From assembly GCF_014649775.1 (NCBI RefSeq), contig NZ_BMTR01000006.1, forward strand, positions 62,001 to 126,000: DNA of 64,000 nucleotides. Reading direction: 5' to 3'. Shown piece after piece: positions 17,706-25,767 of the stretch. The notes beneath the pieces are model-generated. The model searched no databases, was not told where the DNA came from, and saw only the letters and a program-made list of their open reading frames with translations. The DNA comes from Streptomyces longisporoflavus (lineage in GTDB: Bacteria > Actinomycetota > Actinomycetes > Streptomycetales > Streptomycetaceae). The first letter of the stretch is position 1. Every line of letters starts with the position of its first letter. The translations under genes were made by a program, and so were the position numbers.

Positions 17706-18137
17706 TCAGTAGCCGCGGTACGGGCGGTTGTACGGATCCTCGTACGTCGCGGGCGCGGGGCGCGGTGCCGCGGGGCGCATGGCCTCGTAGCCCGTACCGG
17801 CCGGGGGGCGCTGCTGTTGCTGGGGGCCCGGATACCCGCGCGGTGCCGAGGGCTGCTGCGGGATGTACGGCGCGGGCGCCTGCTGCATCTGCTGCACGGG
17901 GGCGGGCTGCTGGGCGTAGCCGTACGCCGGGTTGTGGTGGGACGGGGCGGCCGGCAGCGCGGGCAGGGCGGCCGGGAGGGCGGGCAGATGACTGCCCGTG
18001 TCGTACGCGGAGGGGACCCGGATCGGGGCGATCTGAGGTGTACCCCGCTCGGCGACAAGGGAGTCGTAGATCGGGGTGTCCGGGAAGGACGGCGCGGAGT
18101 AGTAACCGCCGCCATAGGTGGAGCGGGGGGAGGTCAT
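17706..18137 (-). CDS. Pro/Gln/Tyr-rich low-complexity protein (DUF6643-like)
   Basis: A 143-residue protein. The N-terminal ~45 residues (MTSPRSTYGGGYYSAPSFPD then RGTPQIAPIRVPS) look conserved and are what I recall for the Streptomyces DUF6643 family. The rest is disordered, rich in Pro, Gln and Tyr, ending NRPYRGY. There is no signal peptide or TM. It is divergent from the TerD gene across 305 bp. The function is unknown, and the family assignment is from memory and moderately sure. Confidence 0.7.
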   Translation of the reverse strand: MTSPRSTYGGGYYSAPSFPDTPIYDSLVAERGTPQIAPIRVPSAYDTGSHLPALPAALPALPAAPSHHNPAYGYAQQPAPVQQMQQAPAPYIPQQPSAPRGYPGPQQQQRPPAGTGYEAMRPAAPRPAPATYEDPYNRPYRGY

Positions 18138-18442
18138 GACACATAAGTTAAGCCCTTGATGTGCTGGTTGGGGAGACCGATAAGAGGGTTGTTTTACGCG
18201 TCGGTAGTGACTCAGCGTCCCCAATTTGCGTGAACTCGGTAAAAATCGGTCGCAAGTCGGCGTACAGATCGTGTAAAAGGCGAGCTCCGTGCGGGTTACC
18301 GGCGGTTGACGCACGGTTGACGGGGCGGTGTGCGGCGGGGGTGTCGGCGGTGGGCGTGGGCCTCCGGTGGGTCCGGGTAATAGGTTGGTCATGAACGGGA
18401 CGGCGGCCCGGCCGGACGTGGCGACTTGCGATGGGGGCGGAC
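18138..18442. other. Divergent promoter region between the DUF6643-like and TerD genes
   Basis: These 305 bases hold no supportable gene. The part near the DUF6643-like gene is unusually AT-rich for this genome (around 18138-18285), as expected for a promoter. A direct repeat CGGTTGACG occurs at about 18303-18311 and 18314-18322, offering two TTGAC -35-like cores toward TerD. I could not define a -10 or an operator with confidence. Confidence 0.4.
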
Positions 18443-19735
18443 ATGACAATGGCCAAGGGATCGAATGTTCCCGTGCCGGCACCTGCCGTGCGGATCGAAC
18501 TGGGGTGGGCCTCGGGAGCAGGCGTGCCGGACGCCGACGCGTCGGCCCTGCTGCTCGCCGCTTCGGGCAAGGTCCGCTCGGACGACGACTTCATCTTCTA
18601 CAACCAGGCGGTCCACTCCTCCGGCGCGGTGCGCCACGAGGGCAAGAAGACGGACGGCGGCCGGGTGACCGACGCGCTTCTGGTGGACCTCGCGCGCGTG
18701 GAGCCCGCCGTCGAGACCGTGGTGCTCGCCGCCTCGACGGACGGGGGCACTTTCGGCCAGATTCCCGGCCTCTTCGTCCGGGTCGTCGACGCGGCGAACG
18801 GCGCCGAGATCGCGCGCTACGACAGCGAGGACGCCACCGTGGAGACGGCGTTCGTCCTCGGGGAGCTCTACCGCCGCCAGGGCGCGTGGAAGTTCCGCGC
18901 CGTCGGACAGGGATACGGCAGCGGCCTGGAGGGCCTGGCCACGGACTACGGCATCTCGGTGGACGAGCCGCAGCAGGCCGCGCCGCCCGCCCCGGCCGCG
19001 GCGCAGCCTCCTGTGGCTCCCGCCCCTCCCGTGGCCCCGGCGGCCCCCGTCCAGACCCCTCCGCCGCCCCCGGCCCGGACGCCTGCCGCCGCGCCGCTGA
19101 GCCTGTCCAAAGTCACGCTCACCAAGGAGGCGCCGTCCGTCTCGCTGAAGAAGCAGGGCGGCACCTCCGGGGCGATGCGCGTGAACCTCAACTGGGAGGT
19201 GCGCAAGCAGTTCAAGGGCTGGGCCAGCAAGCTCGGCCGGGCCGTGGCGATGCACGCGGACCTCGACCTGGACCTGTGCGCCCTGTACGAACTGGCCGAC
19301 GGCCGCAAGGGAGTCGTCCAGGCCCTCGGCAACGCCTTCGGCTCCCTCGACCAGCCTCCGTACCTGCTGCTCGACGGCGACGACCGCACCGGCGCCGTGG
19401 CCAGCGGCGAGAACCTCACGGTCAATCTCGACCACATCAACGACTTCAAGCGCATCGTCATCTTCGTGACCATCTACGAAGGCGCGCGCAGCTTCGCCGA
19501 CCTGAACGCCACGGTGACCCTGCAGCCGCAGCACGGCGCCTCCATCGACTTCTCGCTCGACGAGTGCACGGTGCCCTCCACGGTCTGCGCGCTCGCGCTG
19601 ATCACGAACAACAACGGCGACCTCTTCGTCCAGCGCGAGGCCCGCTACCTGGTGCCCGAGCGCGGCGTGAGCCCGCAGCGCACCATCGACTACGCGTACG
19701 GCTGGGGCATGAACTGGACGCCCGGCAGGAAGTGA
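18443..19735 (+). CDS. TerD-family protein with two tellurium-resistance domains (TerD-TerA architecture)
   Basis: About 430 residues. The first TerD domain (~1-165) shows [35 protein letters not shown] and the Ca-site-like [21 protein letters not shown] Pro/Ala linker (~170-220) follows. The second domain (~230-430) resembles TerA, with [39 protein letters not shown] and [11 protein letters not shown]. TerD domains bind calcium and belong to a membrane-associated stress or phage-response complex. Streptomyces TerD proteins have also been linked to calcium and differentiation. ATG at 18443 follows GGGGGCGGAC; 18431 and 18449 are alternatives. No TerB, TerC or TerZ partner lies in this window. 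Confidence 0.88.
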   Translation: MTMAKGSNVPVPAPAVRIELGWASGAGVPDADASALLLAASGKVRSDDDFIFYNQAVHSSGAVRHEGKKTDGGRVTDALLVDLARVEPAVETVVLAASTDGGTFGQIPGLFVRVVDAANGAEIARYDSEDATVETAFVLGELYRRQGAWKFRAVGQGYGSGLEGLATDYGISVDEPQQAAPPAPAAAQPPVAPAPPVAPAAPVQTPPPPPARTPAAAPLSLSKVTLTKEAPSVSLKKQGGTSGAMRVNLNWEVRKQFKGWASKLGRAVAMHADLDLDLCALYELADGRKGVVQALGNAFGSLDQPPYLLLDGDDRTGAVASGENLTVNLDHINDFKRIVIFVTIYEGARSFADLNATVTLQPQHGASIDFSLDECTVPSTVCALALITNNNGDLFVQREARYLVPERGVSPQRTIDYAYGWGMNWTPGRK

Positions 19736-19741
19736 GTCAGG

Positions 19742-20917
19742 TCAGCGCTGCCCGGCAGCCGGGTCGGGGCGGGTGTACGTCCGCCCCTTCCACGCCGCCC
19801 CGCGTCCCCTGTAGTGCCGCACCGCCGAATCCACCGTCATGAGGAGGTAGAGGAACGCGGTGAAGGGCAGCAGGGGAGCGAGCCAGAGGGTCTGCCGGTA
19901 GTAGCGCAGCATCGGGACGTACGTCGCCGTCATCACCAGCCACGCGAGCCCCCCGAGCACGGCCGGCGTCGCGCTGCCGCCCACCAGACCGGCGACCAGC
20001 GCGAACGGCGGCGCCAGATAGATCAGGGCGAGCCCCAGGACCGTACCGACCAGGACCAGGGGGTTGTGCCGCAGCTGGGCGTAGGCGCTGCGCGCGACCA
20101 TCCGCCAGAGATCCCCGAGACCGGGGTAGGGGCGCACGCTGTCGACGTGCTCCGCGAGACCCAGCCAGATGTGGCCGCCCGAGCGCTTCACCGCCCTGGC
20201 GAGCGACACGTCGTCGATCACCGCGTGCCGGATGGAGTCGGGGATCCCCGCACGCTCGGCGGCCTCCGCGCTCACCAGGACACAGCCCCCGGCGGCGGCC
20301 GCGGTCCTCGCGTCCTTCTCGGCGATCCAGCGGAACGGATAGAGCTGCGCGAAGAAGTACACGAACGCCGGGACGACGAGCCGCTCCCACACGCTCGCGA
20401 CCCGCAGCCGCGCCATCTGCGAGACAAGGTCGTATCCGGCCGTCTCCGCCGCGGCGACCAACTCCCGCAGGCTGTCCGGCTCATGGGCGATGTCCGCGTC
20501 GGTGAGCAGCAGATACCGCGGGGCACGCGCGCGTGCCAGGCCGATGCCGTGCCGCACGGCCCACAGCTTGCCCGTCCAGCCGGGCGGCGGCTCACCGGGA
20601 GAGCCGACCGTCAGCGTGAGGCCGCCGTGCCGGTCGGCGAGGGAGCGGGCCAGCGTGCCGGTGCCGTCCGAACTCCCGTCGTCGACAAGGAAGATCTCGG
20701 CCTGCCCCGGATAGTCCTGGGCAAGGAGCGAGGGCAGGCTCCGGGGGAGAACCGCGGCCTCGTCGCGGGCGGGGACGACGACGCAGACCGGGGGCCAGGT
20801 CTCCGGTTCGCGGCGTGCGGGCAGCCGCAGGTCAGTGCGCCAGAAGAAGCCCTGGCCCAACAGCAGCCACAGCCACGCGGCAAGCGATCCGGCGGCGGTC
20901 CACACAACGGCGCTCAT
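19742..20917 (-). CDS. Membrane glycosyltransferase family 2, HpnB-like
   Basis: A 391-residue GT2 enzyme anchored by an N-terminal helix (WTAAGSLAAWLWLLLGQGF) and about three C-terminal helices. GT-A motifs: VCVVVPARDEAAVLPRSL, VDDGSSDGTG for nucleotide-sugar binding, TDADI as the metal-binding DxD equivalent, and later HAVIDDVSLARAVKR, with the catalytic Asp in IDD. The topology resembles hopanoid-cluster HpnB, but no squalene-hopene cyclase or other hpn genes are here, so the acceptor is unknown. It ends seven bases from the TerD stop (convergent) and is divergent from the racemase with a 58-bp spacer. Confidence 0.85.
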   Translation of the reverse strand: MSAVVWTAAGSLAAWLWLLLGQGFFWRTDLRLPARREPETWPPVCVVVPARDEAAVLPRSLPSLLAQDYPGQAEIFLVDDGSSDGTGTLARSLADRHGGLTLTVGSPGEPPPGWTGKLWAVRHGIGLARARAPRYLLLTDADIAHEPDSLRELVAAAETAGYDLVSQMARLRVASVWERLVVPAFVYFFAQLYPFRWIAEKDARTAAAAGGCVLVSAEAAERAGIPDSIRHAVIDDVSLARAVKRSGGHIWLGLAEHVDSVRPYPGLGDLWRMVARSAYAQLRHNPLVLVGTVLGLALIYLAPPFALVAGLVGGSATPAVLGGLAWLVMTATYVPMLRYYRQTLWLAPLLPFTAFLYLLMTVDSAVRHYRGRGAAWKGRTYTRPDPAAGQR

Positions 20918-20975
20918 CCGCCGAAGTCTGCCGCACGGCGCCGGGCGCCGGAGGCCGATCGACTATGGTGACCGG

Positions 20976-21761
20976 GTGAAGATCGCGCTCATGGACTCCG
21001 GTATCGGCCTGCTCCCCGCCGCGGCGGCGGTACGTCGTCTGCGGCCCGACGCCGATCTCGTGCTCTCCTCGGACCCCGACGGACTGCCCTGGGGACCGCG
21101 CTCCGCACAGGACATCACGGAGCGCTCGCTCGCCGTCGCCGAGGCGGCGGCCGCGCACCACCCGGCGGCGCTGATCGTGGCCTGCAACACCTCGTCCGTG
21201 CACGCCCTGCCCGCGCTGCGTGCCCGGTTCGAACCCGAGCTGCCCGTCATCGGGACCGTACCGGCGATCAAGCCGGCCGTGGCGGGCGGCGGCCCCATCG
21301 CCATCTGGGCCACCCCCGCCACCACCGGCAGCCCCTACCAGCGCGGCCTCATCGAGGAGTTCGCCGGCGGCGTCGAGGTCGCCGAGGTGCCCTGCCCCGG
21401 CCTCGCGGACGCCGTGCAGTACGCCGACGAGGCGGCCATCGACAAGGCGGTCGCCGCGGCAGCCGCCCTCACCCCGCGTGACGTAAGGGCCGTCGTCCTG
21501 GGCTGCACCCATTACGAGCTGGTCGGTGAGCGCATCCGCGCGGCCCTCCAGCAGCCCGGCATGCCGCCCCTGGTCCTGCACGGCTCCGCGGGAGCGGTCG
21601 CGGCCCAGGCGCTGCGCAGGGCAGGCGAGCAGCCCGGCACCGGCACCGGCACGGAGGGCGGCCTGACGGTGATCCTGAGCGGGCGCGCCGCCGAGCTGCC
21701 GGTCGCCGCCCATACGTACGCCGAAGGCAGGCTGCTCGCGGCGGTCAGCCCCGCGCACTGA
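20976..21761 (+). CDS. Aspartate/glutamate racemase family protein (MurI-like)
   Basis: A 261-residue cofactor-independent racemase. The two catalytic cysteines are both present: Cys70 in IVACNTSS and Cys177 in VVLGCTHYEL. The N-terminus KIALMDSGIG matches the MurI DSGVGG strand, though the second conserved Gly is replaced by Leu (DSGIGLLP). Supplying D-glutamate for peptidoglycan is the family role. Whether this is the housekeeping MurI or a paralogue cannot be told here, and the altered glycine motif leans toward a paralogue. The start is GTG at 20976; upstream codons are antisense to the divergent glycosyltransferase. Confidence 0.82.
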   Translation: MKIALMDSGIGLLPAAAAVRRLRPDADLVLSSDPDGLPWGPRSAQDITERSLAVAEAAAAHHPAALIVACNTSSVHALPALRARFEPELPVIGTVPAIKPAVAGGGPIAIWATPATTGSPYQRGLIEEFAGGVEVAEVPCPGLADAVQYADEAAIDKAVAAAAALTPRDVRAVVLGCTHYELVGERIRAALQQPGMPPLVLHGSAGAVAAQALRRAGEQPGTGTGTEGGLTVILSGRAAELPVAAHTYAEGRLLAAVSPAH

Positions 21762-21868
21762 GCCCCGCCCCGTCCGGAGGCCGGAAATCCGCGGGTGGGT
21801 GACGCGCCGGAACGGTAACGCTCCGCGACGCGATGCCTTCCCTGCGGAACGTGAGTAGTCTCGGACGC

Positions 21869-22423
21869 ATGACGGACCACACCCACGGCGAGCGGGGCAG
21901 TACGGCCGACGCCCCGCCGGAAGTCTGGACCGGTAGCGCGACCAACCGCGTGCAGTGGCTCCTCGCGCCGGCCGGCGCCCTCTGCCTGGCGCTCGGCATC
22001 GAGCTGGCCGTCGACAACATGTGGACGTCCGGGATCGCCCCACTGGCCATGTCCGTCGTGGGGTGCATCGCCGCGGGACTCCTGATCCTGTTCGGGACCC
22101 TCGCCTTCGTCCATGTCGCCGTGAAGGTCGACAAGGACTGCCTGGAAGTGCGCTGCGGCCACATGGGCCTGCCGCGTCGCCGCATCCTCCTCTCGCACGT
22201 GGAGGGCGCCGACTTCGCGCAGGTCGTGTGCCCCAGGCAGTGGGGCGGATGGGGTTACCGCACGCGGCCCGAGCTCGGTACCGCCGTCGTGGTCAGGCGC
22301 GGCGAGGGCCTGGTGCTCCGCCTGGGCGACGGCCGCAAGTTCACGGTCACCGTCGACGACGCCGAAGCCGCCGTGCGGATCATCCGGGACCGGCTGACCC
22401 CGGCGAAGCGGCCGACGGCCTGA
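21869..22423 (+). CDS. Two-TM membrane protein with a C-terminal PH-like domain
   Basis: About 184 residues. Two adjacent helices (LLAPAGALCLALGIELAV and VVGCIAAGLLILFGTLAFV) are followed by a cytoplasmic beta-rich domain: VKVDKDCLEVRCGHMGLPRR, a WGGWGYR motif, and VVRRGEGLVLRLGDGRKFTV. This resembles the PH-like domains found in small actinobacterial membrane proteins. The ATG at 21869 (MTDHTHGERG) is preferred over 21833. The last 44 bases overlap the converging O-antigen-ligase-like gene. No specific function is proposed. Confidence 0.75.
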   Translation: MTDHTHGERGSTADAPPEVWTGSATNRVQWLLAPAGALCLALGIELAVDNMWTSGIAPLAMSVVGCIAAGLLILFGTLAFVHVAVKVDKDCLEVRCGHMGLPRRRILLSHVEGADFAQVVCPRQWGGWGYRTRPELGTAVVVRRGEGLVLRLGDGRKFTVTVDDAEAAVRIIRDRLTPAKRPTA

Positions 22424-23447
22424 CCTGCGCCGGTTCGTCGCCGAGGGGGCGCGCCGTGGCGATGCCCGCGAGGTAGCCCGCTCCCGTCGTCACCGCCGTG
22501 ACGCTGAGCGCGTTGCCGACCGAGGCGACGGCGGCGAGCGCCGTCAGGGCCGAGCCCGCCGACAGGACGACCTGGGTGGAGCGCGGCGAGCGGTACAGCG
22601 CGTACAGAAGCCAGCAGAACACCGCGGCGAGGAGCAGCACGCCCGCAAGGCCCTGCTCGGCCGCCTGCTGCAACGGCGCCGAATGCGGCCGGCCGTCCGT
22701 CAGGAAATGCTCGGCCACCGTGGGACTGGAATCGGCGAACCGGCCCGGCCCCACCCCGAGCGCGGGTTCCTCGCCCGCGAGCGCCAGCGCGTCGTGCCAC
22801 AGCTCGACGCGGTACCCGTCGAGCTGGCCCTCCAGGGACGCGCTCAGCCCCTCGGGCAGTACGTCGTCGGCGATCGCCCAGGTCAGGCCGGTCACCACCG
22901 CTGTCGCCAGGGCGAGGCCGACGAGGCCCAACACCCGGCCCCGCATCAGGGCGGTCGCCAGCGAGCAGAGCAGGATGCCGGTGCAGGCGATGACGCCGGC
23001 CACCGAGCCGAGCACCACCGCGGCCACCACGATCCCCACGGCGAGCAGCCGCATCGCGAGCCGCGTCGAGGGCCGCCGGGCCGCCCACGCCGCGCTGCAC
23101 GCCGCCCCCGACGCCAGGATCAGGAGCGCGGCGGTCGCGCCGGTGTGGCCGAGCGGCGCCGTGCTGACGGGTCCCGGCGACAGATGCGGGGCCGCCGCCG
23201 CGAGCCCGATGCCGGCCAGCGCGCCCGCGCAGGGCGCGGCCACCGGCAGGAGCGCGCCGCAGATCCGCCCGCCCGCGTACCCCGCGGCCACGGCGAGCAC
23301 CGCGAGGAGCACGCCCTCGGGCTGTCCGCCGTGCACCCCGGCGCTGATCAAGGTCCAGGCCGCGCACACGCCGAGCAGCGCGACGCCCGTCGCGTCGGAC
23401 GCGCTGCGCCGTTCGTATGCCCCCGGTGGCCCGGCTGTCGCGGCCAT
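22380..23447 (-). CDS. O-antigen ligase/Wzy_C-like polytopic membrane protein
   Basis: About 355 residues with roughly ten hydrophobic segments. The diagnostic patch is WHDALALAGEEPALGVGPGR, followed by HFLTDGRPHSAPLQQAAEQG, the arrangement of the Wzy_C periplasmic loop (ligase motif with Gly-Pro-Gly and a downstream HS..Q). Such proteins ligate or polymerise glycans at the membrane; the partner glycan is unknown. ATG at 23447 is chosen, and GTG at 23462 is an alternative; further upstream the frame is antisense to lnt. It overlaps the preceding plus-strand gene tail to tail by 44 bp. The nearby GT2 and Lnt genes suggest a loose cell-envelope neighbourhood. Confidence 0.75.
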   Translation of the reverse strand: MAATAGPPGAYERRSASDATGVALLGVCAAWTLISAGVHGGQPEGVLLAVLAVAAGYAGGRICGALLPVAAPCAGALAGIGLAAAAPHLSPGPVSTAPLGHTGATAALLILASGAACSAAWAARRPSTRLAMRLLAVGIVVAAVVLGSVAGVIACTGILLCSLATALMRGRVLGLVGLALATAVVTGLTWAIADDVLPEGLSASLEGQLDGYRVELWHDALALAGEEPALGVGPGRFADSSPTVAEHFLTDGRPHSAPLQQAAEQGLAGVLLLAAVFCWLLYALYRSPRSTQVVLSAGSALTALAAVASVGNALSVTAVTTGAGYLAGIATARPLGDEPAQVRPSAASPGSAGPG

Positions 23448-23648
23448 CCCCGTTGTCCCCACCCCGTCGCCCCCCGCCGTATGACGGGCCCCGAACACTG
23501 TGGCTTGATCCGGCCGCAGGTCAGGGACTCGGGCACACCGTAACCGCTGGGACCGTGCGGTGTGCACATCTTGCGCAGGAACGATCCGGCAAACCCCCGG
23601 GCACGACCGTCCTGTCGGTGTCCACGAGACGCGCCGTACACTCCCCGA

Positions 23649-25265
23649 GTGACCGCCACCACCACCCCCGCAGCCGAGTCGGAGCAGCTCGGGGCGCAGC
23701 CCGCGCCCCTCTCGCGCAAAGCCCGTTTCCTGCGGGCGCTCGTCCCGGCCGCCGCGTCGGCACTCTCCGGAGTGCTGCTGTACGTCAGCTTTCCGCCACG
23801 CACCTTGTGGTGGCTGGCCCTGCCGGCCTTCGCGGTGTTCGCCCGGGTCCTGCACGGCAGAGGCTGGAAGGCGGGGCTCGGGCTCGGCTATCTCTTCGGT
23901 CTCGGCTTCCTGCTGCCGCTGCTGGTGTGGACCGGTGTGGAGGTCGGCCCCGGGCCCTGGCTGGCGCTCGCCGCCATCGAGGCGATGTTCGTCGCCCTCG
24001 TCGCGGCGGGCATCGCCGCCGTGTCCAAGCTGCCCGGATACCCGCTCTGGGCGGCGGCCCTGTGGATCGCCGGTGAGGCGGCACGCGCGCGCGTGCCGTT
24101 CAGCGGCTTCCCCTGGGGGAAGATCGCCTTCGGGCAGGCGGACGGCGTCTTCCTGCCGCTCGCCGCGCTCGGCGGCACCCCGGTGCTCGGCTTCGCGGTG
24201 GTCCTGTGCGGCTTCGGCCTGTACGAGATCGTCCGCCAGGCCCTCGACCTGCGCGGCACCCGAGTCCTGCGCCGTGGCGCGGCGGCAGCGGCTCTGCTCG
24301 GCGTGGTCGTCCCGGTCGCCGGTGCCTTCGCCGCGCGTCCGCTCGTCAGCGACGACGCCGAGGACGGCACCGCCACCGTGGCCGCCGTCCAGGGCAATGT
24401 CCCGCAGGCGGGCCTGGAGTTCAACGCCCAGCGCCGCGCGGTGCTCGACCACCATGTGCGCGAGACGCAGCGGCTCGCGGACCGGGTCAAGGCGGGCAAG
24501 ACCGAGCAGCCCGACTTCGTCCTGTGGCCGGAGAACTCCTCCGACATCGACCCGTTCACCAACCCCGACGCCCGCGCCGCGATCGAGCGTGCGGCCAAGG
24601 CGATCGACGCCCCCGTCTCCGTGGGCGGTGTCGTCGAGAGCAAGGACGGCAAGCTCTACAACGAGCAGATCCTGTGGGACCCGCAGAAGGGCCCCACGGA
24701 CACCTACGACAAGCGGCAGATCCAGCCCTTCGGCGAGTACATCCCGCTGCGCGGCATCGTGGGCTTCTTCAGCAGCGACGTCGGCATGGTGCGCCAGGAT
24801 TTCAGCCGCGGCACCAAGCCCGGCGTCTTCACCATGGCGGGCACCAAAGTCGGCCTCGCCACCTGCTACGAAGCCGCCTTCGACTGGGCCGTGCGCGACA
24901 CGGTCACACACGGCGCGCAGCTCATCTCGGTGCCCAGCAACAACGCGACGTTCGACCGCAGCGAGATGACCTACCAGCAGCTGGCCATGTCACGGATCCG
25001 CGCCGTCGAGCACAGCCGCACCGTCACCGTCCCGGTGACCAGCGGCGTCAGCGCGATCATCATGCCCGACGGGCGCGTCTCCCAGAAGACGAAGTGGTTC
25101 ACCGCCGACTCACTCGTCGAAGAGGTGCCGCTGCGCTCCTCGCAGACCCCGGCCACCCGGCTCGGCACCCTGCCCGAGGGCATCATCGTGCTGATCGCCG
25201 CCGGTGGTCTCGGCTGGGCCGTGGCCGGCGCCGTACGGGACAGGCGGGCGCGTCAGGCCCGTTAG
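23649..25265 (+). CDS. lnt: Apolipoprotein N-acyltransferase
   Basis: A 538-residue membrane enzyme that N-acylates the lipid-modified cysteine of lipoproteins. An N-terminal bundle of about six helices (~30-230) precedes an extracytoplasmic nitrilase-fold domain and a final helix. The catalytic triad is intact: Glu295 (VLWPENSS), Lys355 (TYDKRQIQPFGEYIP) and Cys406 (VGLATCYEAAF), matching Glu267/Lys335/Cys387 of the E. coli enzyme. PFSGFPWGKIAFGQ is the conserved membrane-domain motif. The start is GTG at 23649, where upstream codons lose family character. The NUDIX gene follows 10 bp downstream, probably in the same transcript. Confidence 0.93.
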   Translation: MTATTTPAAESEQLGAQPAPLSRKARFLRALVPAAASALSGVLLYVSFPPRTLWWLALPAFAVFARVLHGRGWKAGLGLGYLFGLGFLLPLLVWTGVEVGPGPWLALAAIEAMFVALVAAGIAAVSKLPGYPLWAAALWIAGEAARARVPFSGFPWGKIAFGQADGVFLPLAALGGTPVLGFAVVLCGFGLYEIVRQALDLRGTRVLRRGAAAAALLGVVVPVAGAFAARPLVSDDAEDGTATVAAVQGNVPQAGLEFNAQRRAVLDHHVRETQRLADRVKAGKTEQPDFVLWPENSSDIDPFTNPDARAAIERAAKAIDAPVSVGGVVESKDGKLYNEQILWDPQKGPTDTYDKRQIQPFGEYIPLRGIVGFFSSDVGMVRQDFSRGTKPGVFTMAGTKVGLATCYEAAFDWAVRDTVTHGAQLISVPSNNATFDRSEMTYQQLAMSRIRAVEHSRTVTVPVTSGVSAIIMPDGRVSQKTKWFTADSLVEEVPLRSSQTPATRLGTLPEGIIVLIAAGGLGWAVAGAVRDRRARQAR

Positions 25266-25275
25266 GGTCGGACTC

Positions 25276-25749
25276 ATGGCAATCCCTGACTTCATCCGCA
25301 CGATCCGGGCCGACGCCGGCCACCAGCTGTTGTGGCTCCCCGGGGTCACCGCCATCGTCTTCGACGGCGAGGGCAGAGTGCTCCTCGGGCGGCGCGCCGA
25401 CAACGGCAAGTGGTCGGCCATCGGCGGCATGCCGGACCCGGGGGAGCAGCCCGCCGCGTGTGCCGTGCGCGAGGTGTTCGAGGAGACCGCGGTGCACTGC
25501 GTGCCCGAGCGCGTGGTGCTCGTGGAGTCCCTGGACCCGGTGACGTACCCCAACGGCGACATCTGCCAGTTCATGGACATCACCCTGCGCTGCCGCGCCG
25601 TCGGCGGCGAGGCGCGGGTCAACGACGACGAGTCCCTCGAAGTGGGCTGGTTCGCCCTGGACCAGCTGCCCGACCTGCACGAGTTCAGCCTCTTCCGGAT
25701 CAAGCAGGCGATGGCCGAGGAGCAGCCCACCTGGTTCGACCGGACGTGA
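25276..25749 (+). CDS. NUDIX hydrolase
   Basis: A 157-residue nucleoside-diphosphate-X hydrolase. The NUDIX box runs from residue 51 to about 73 (GMPDPGEQPAACAVREVFEE then TAV), with REVFEE supplying the metal ligands. The usual glycine after EE-T is alanine here, a tolerated variation. The fold begins with GVTAIVFDGEGRVLLGRR and ends with a long helix. The substrate cannot be predicted; the DNA-repair, ADP-ribose and CoA classes are all possible. ATG at 25276 lies ten bases after the lnt stop. Confidence 0.9.
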   Translation: MAIPDFIRTIRADAGHQLLWLPGVTAIVFDGEGRVLLGRRADNGKWSAIGGMPDPGEQPAACAVREVFEETAVHCVPERVVLVESLDPVTYPNGDICQFMDITLRCRAVGGEARVNDDESLEVGWFALDQLPDLHEFSLFRIKQAMAEEQPTWFDRT

Positions 25750-25767
25750 TCCCCCGCGCGGTCCCGG

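Noticed and set aside
23448..24911. Upstream extension of the O-antigen-ligase-like frame
   Set aside because: It is antisense to lnt, with no membrane or family character.
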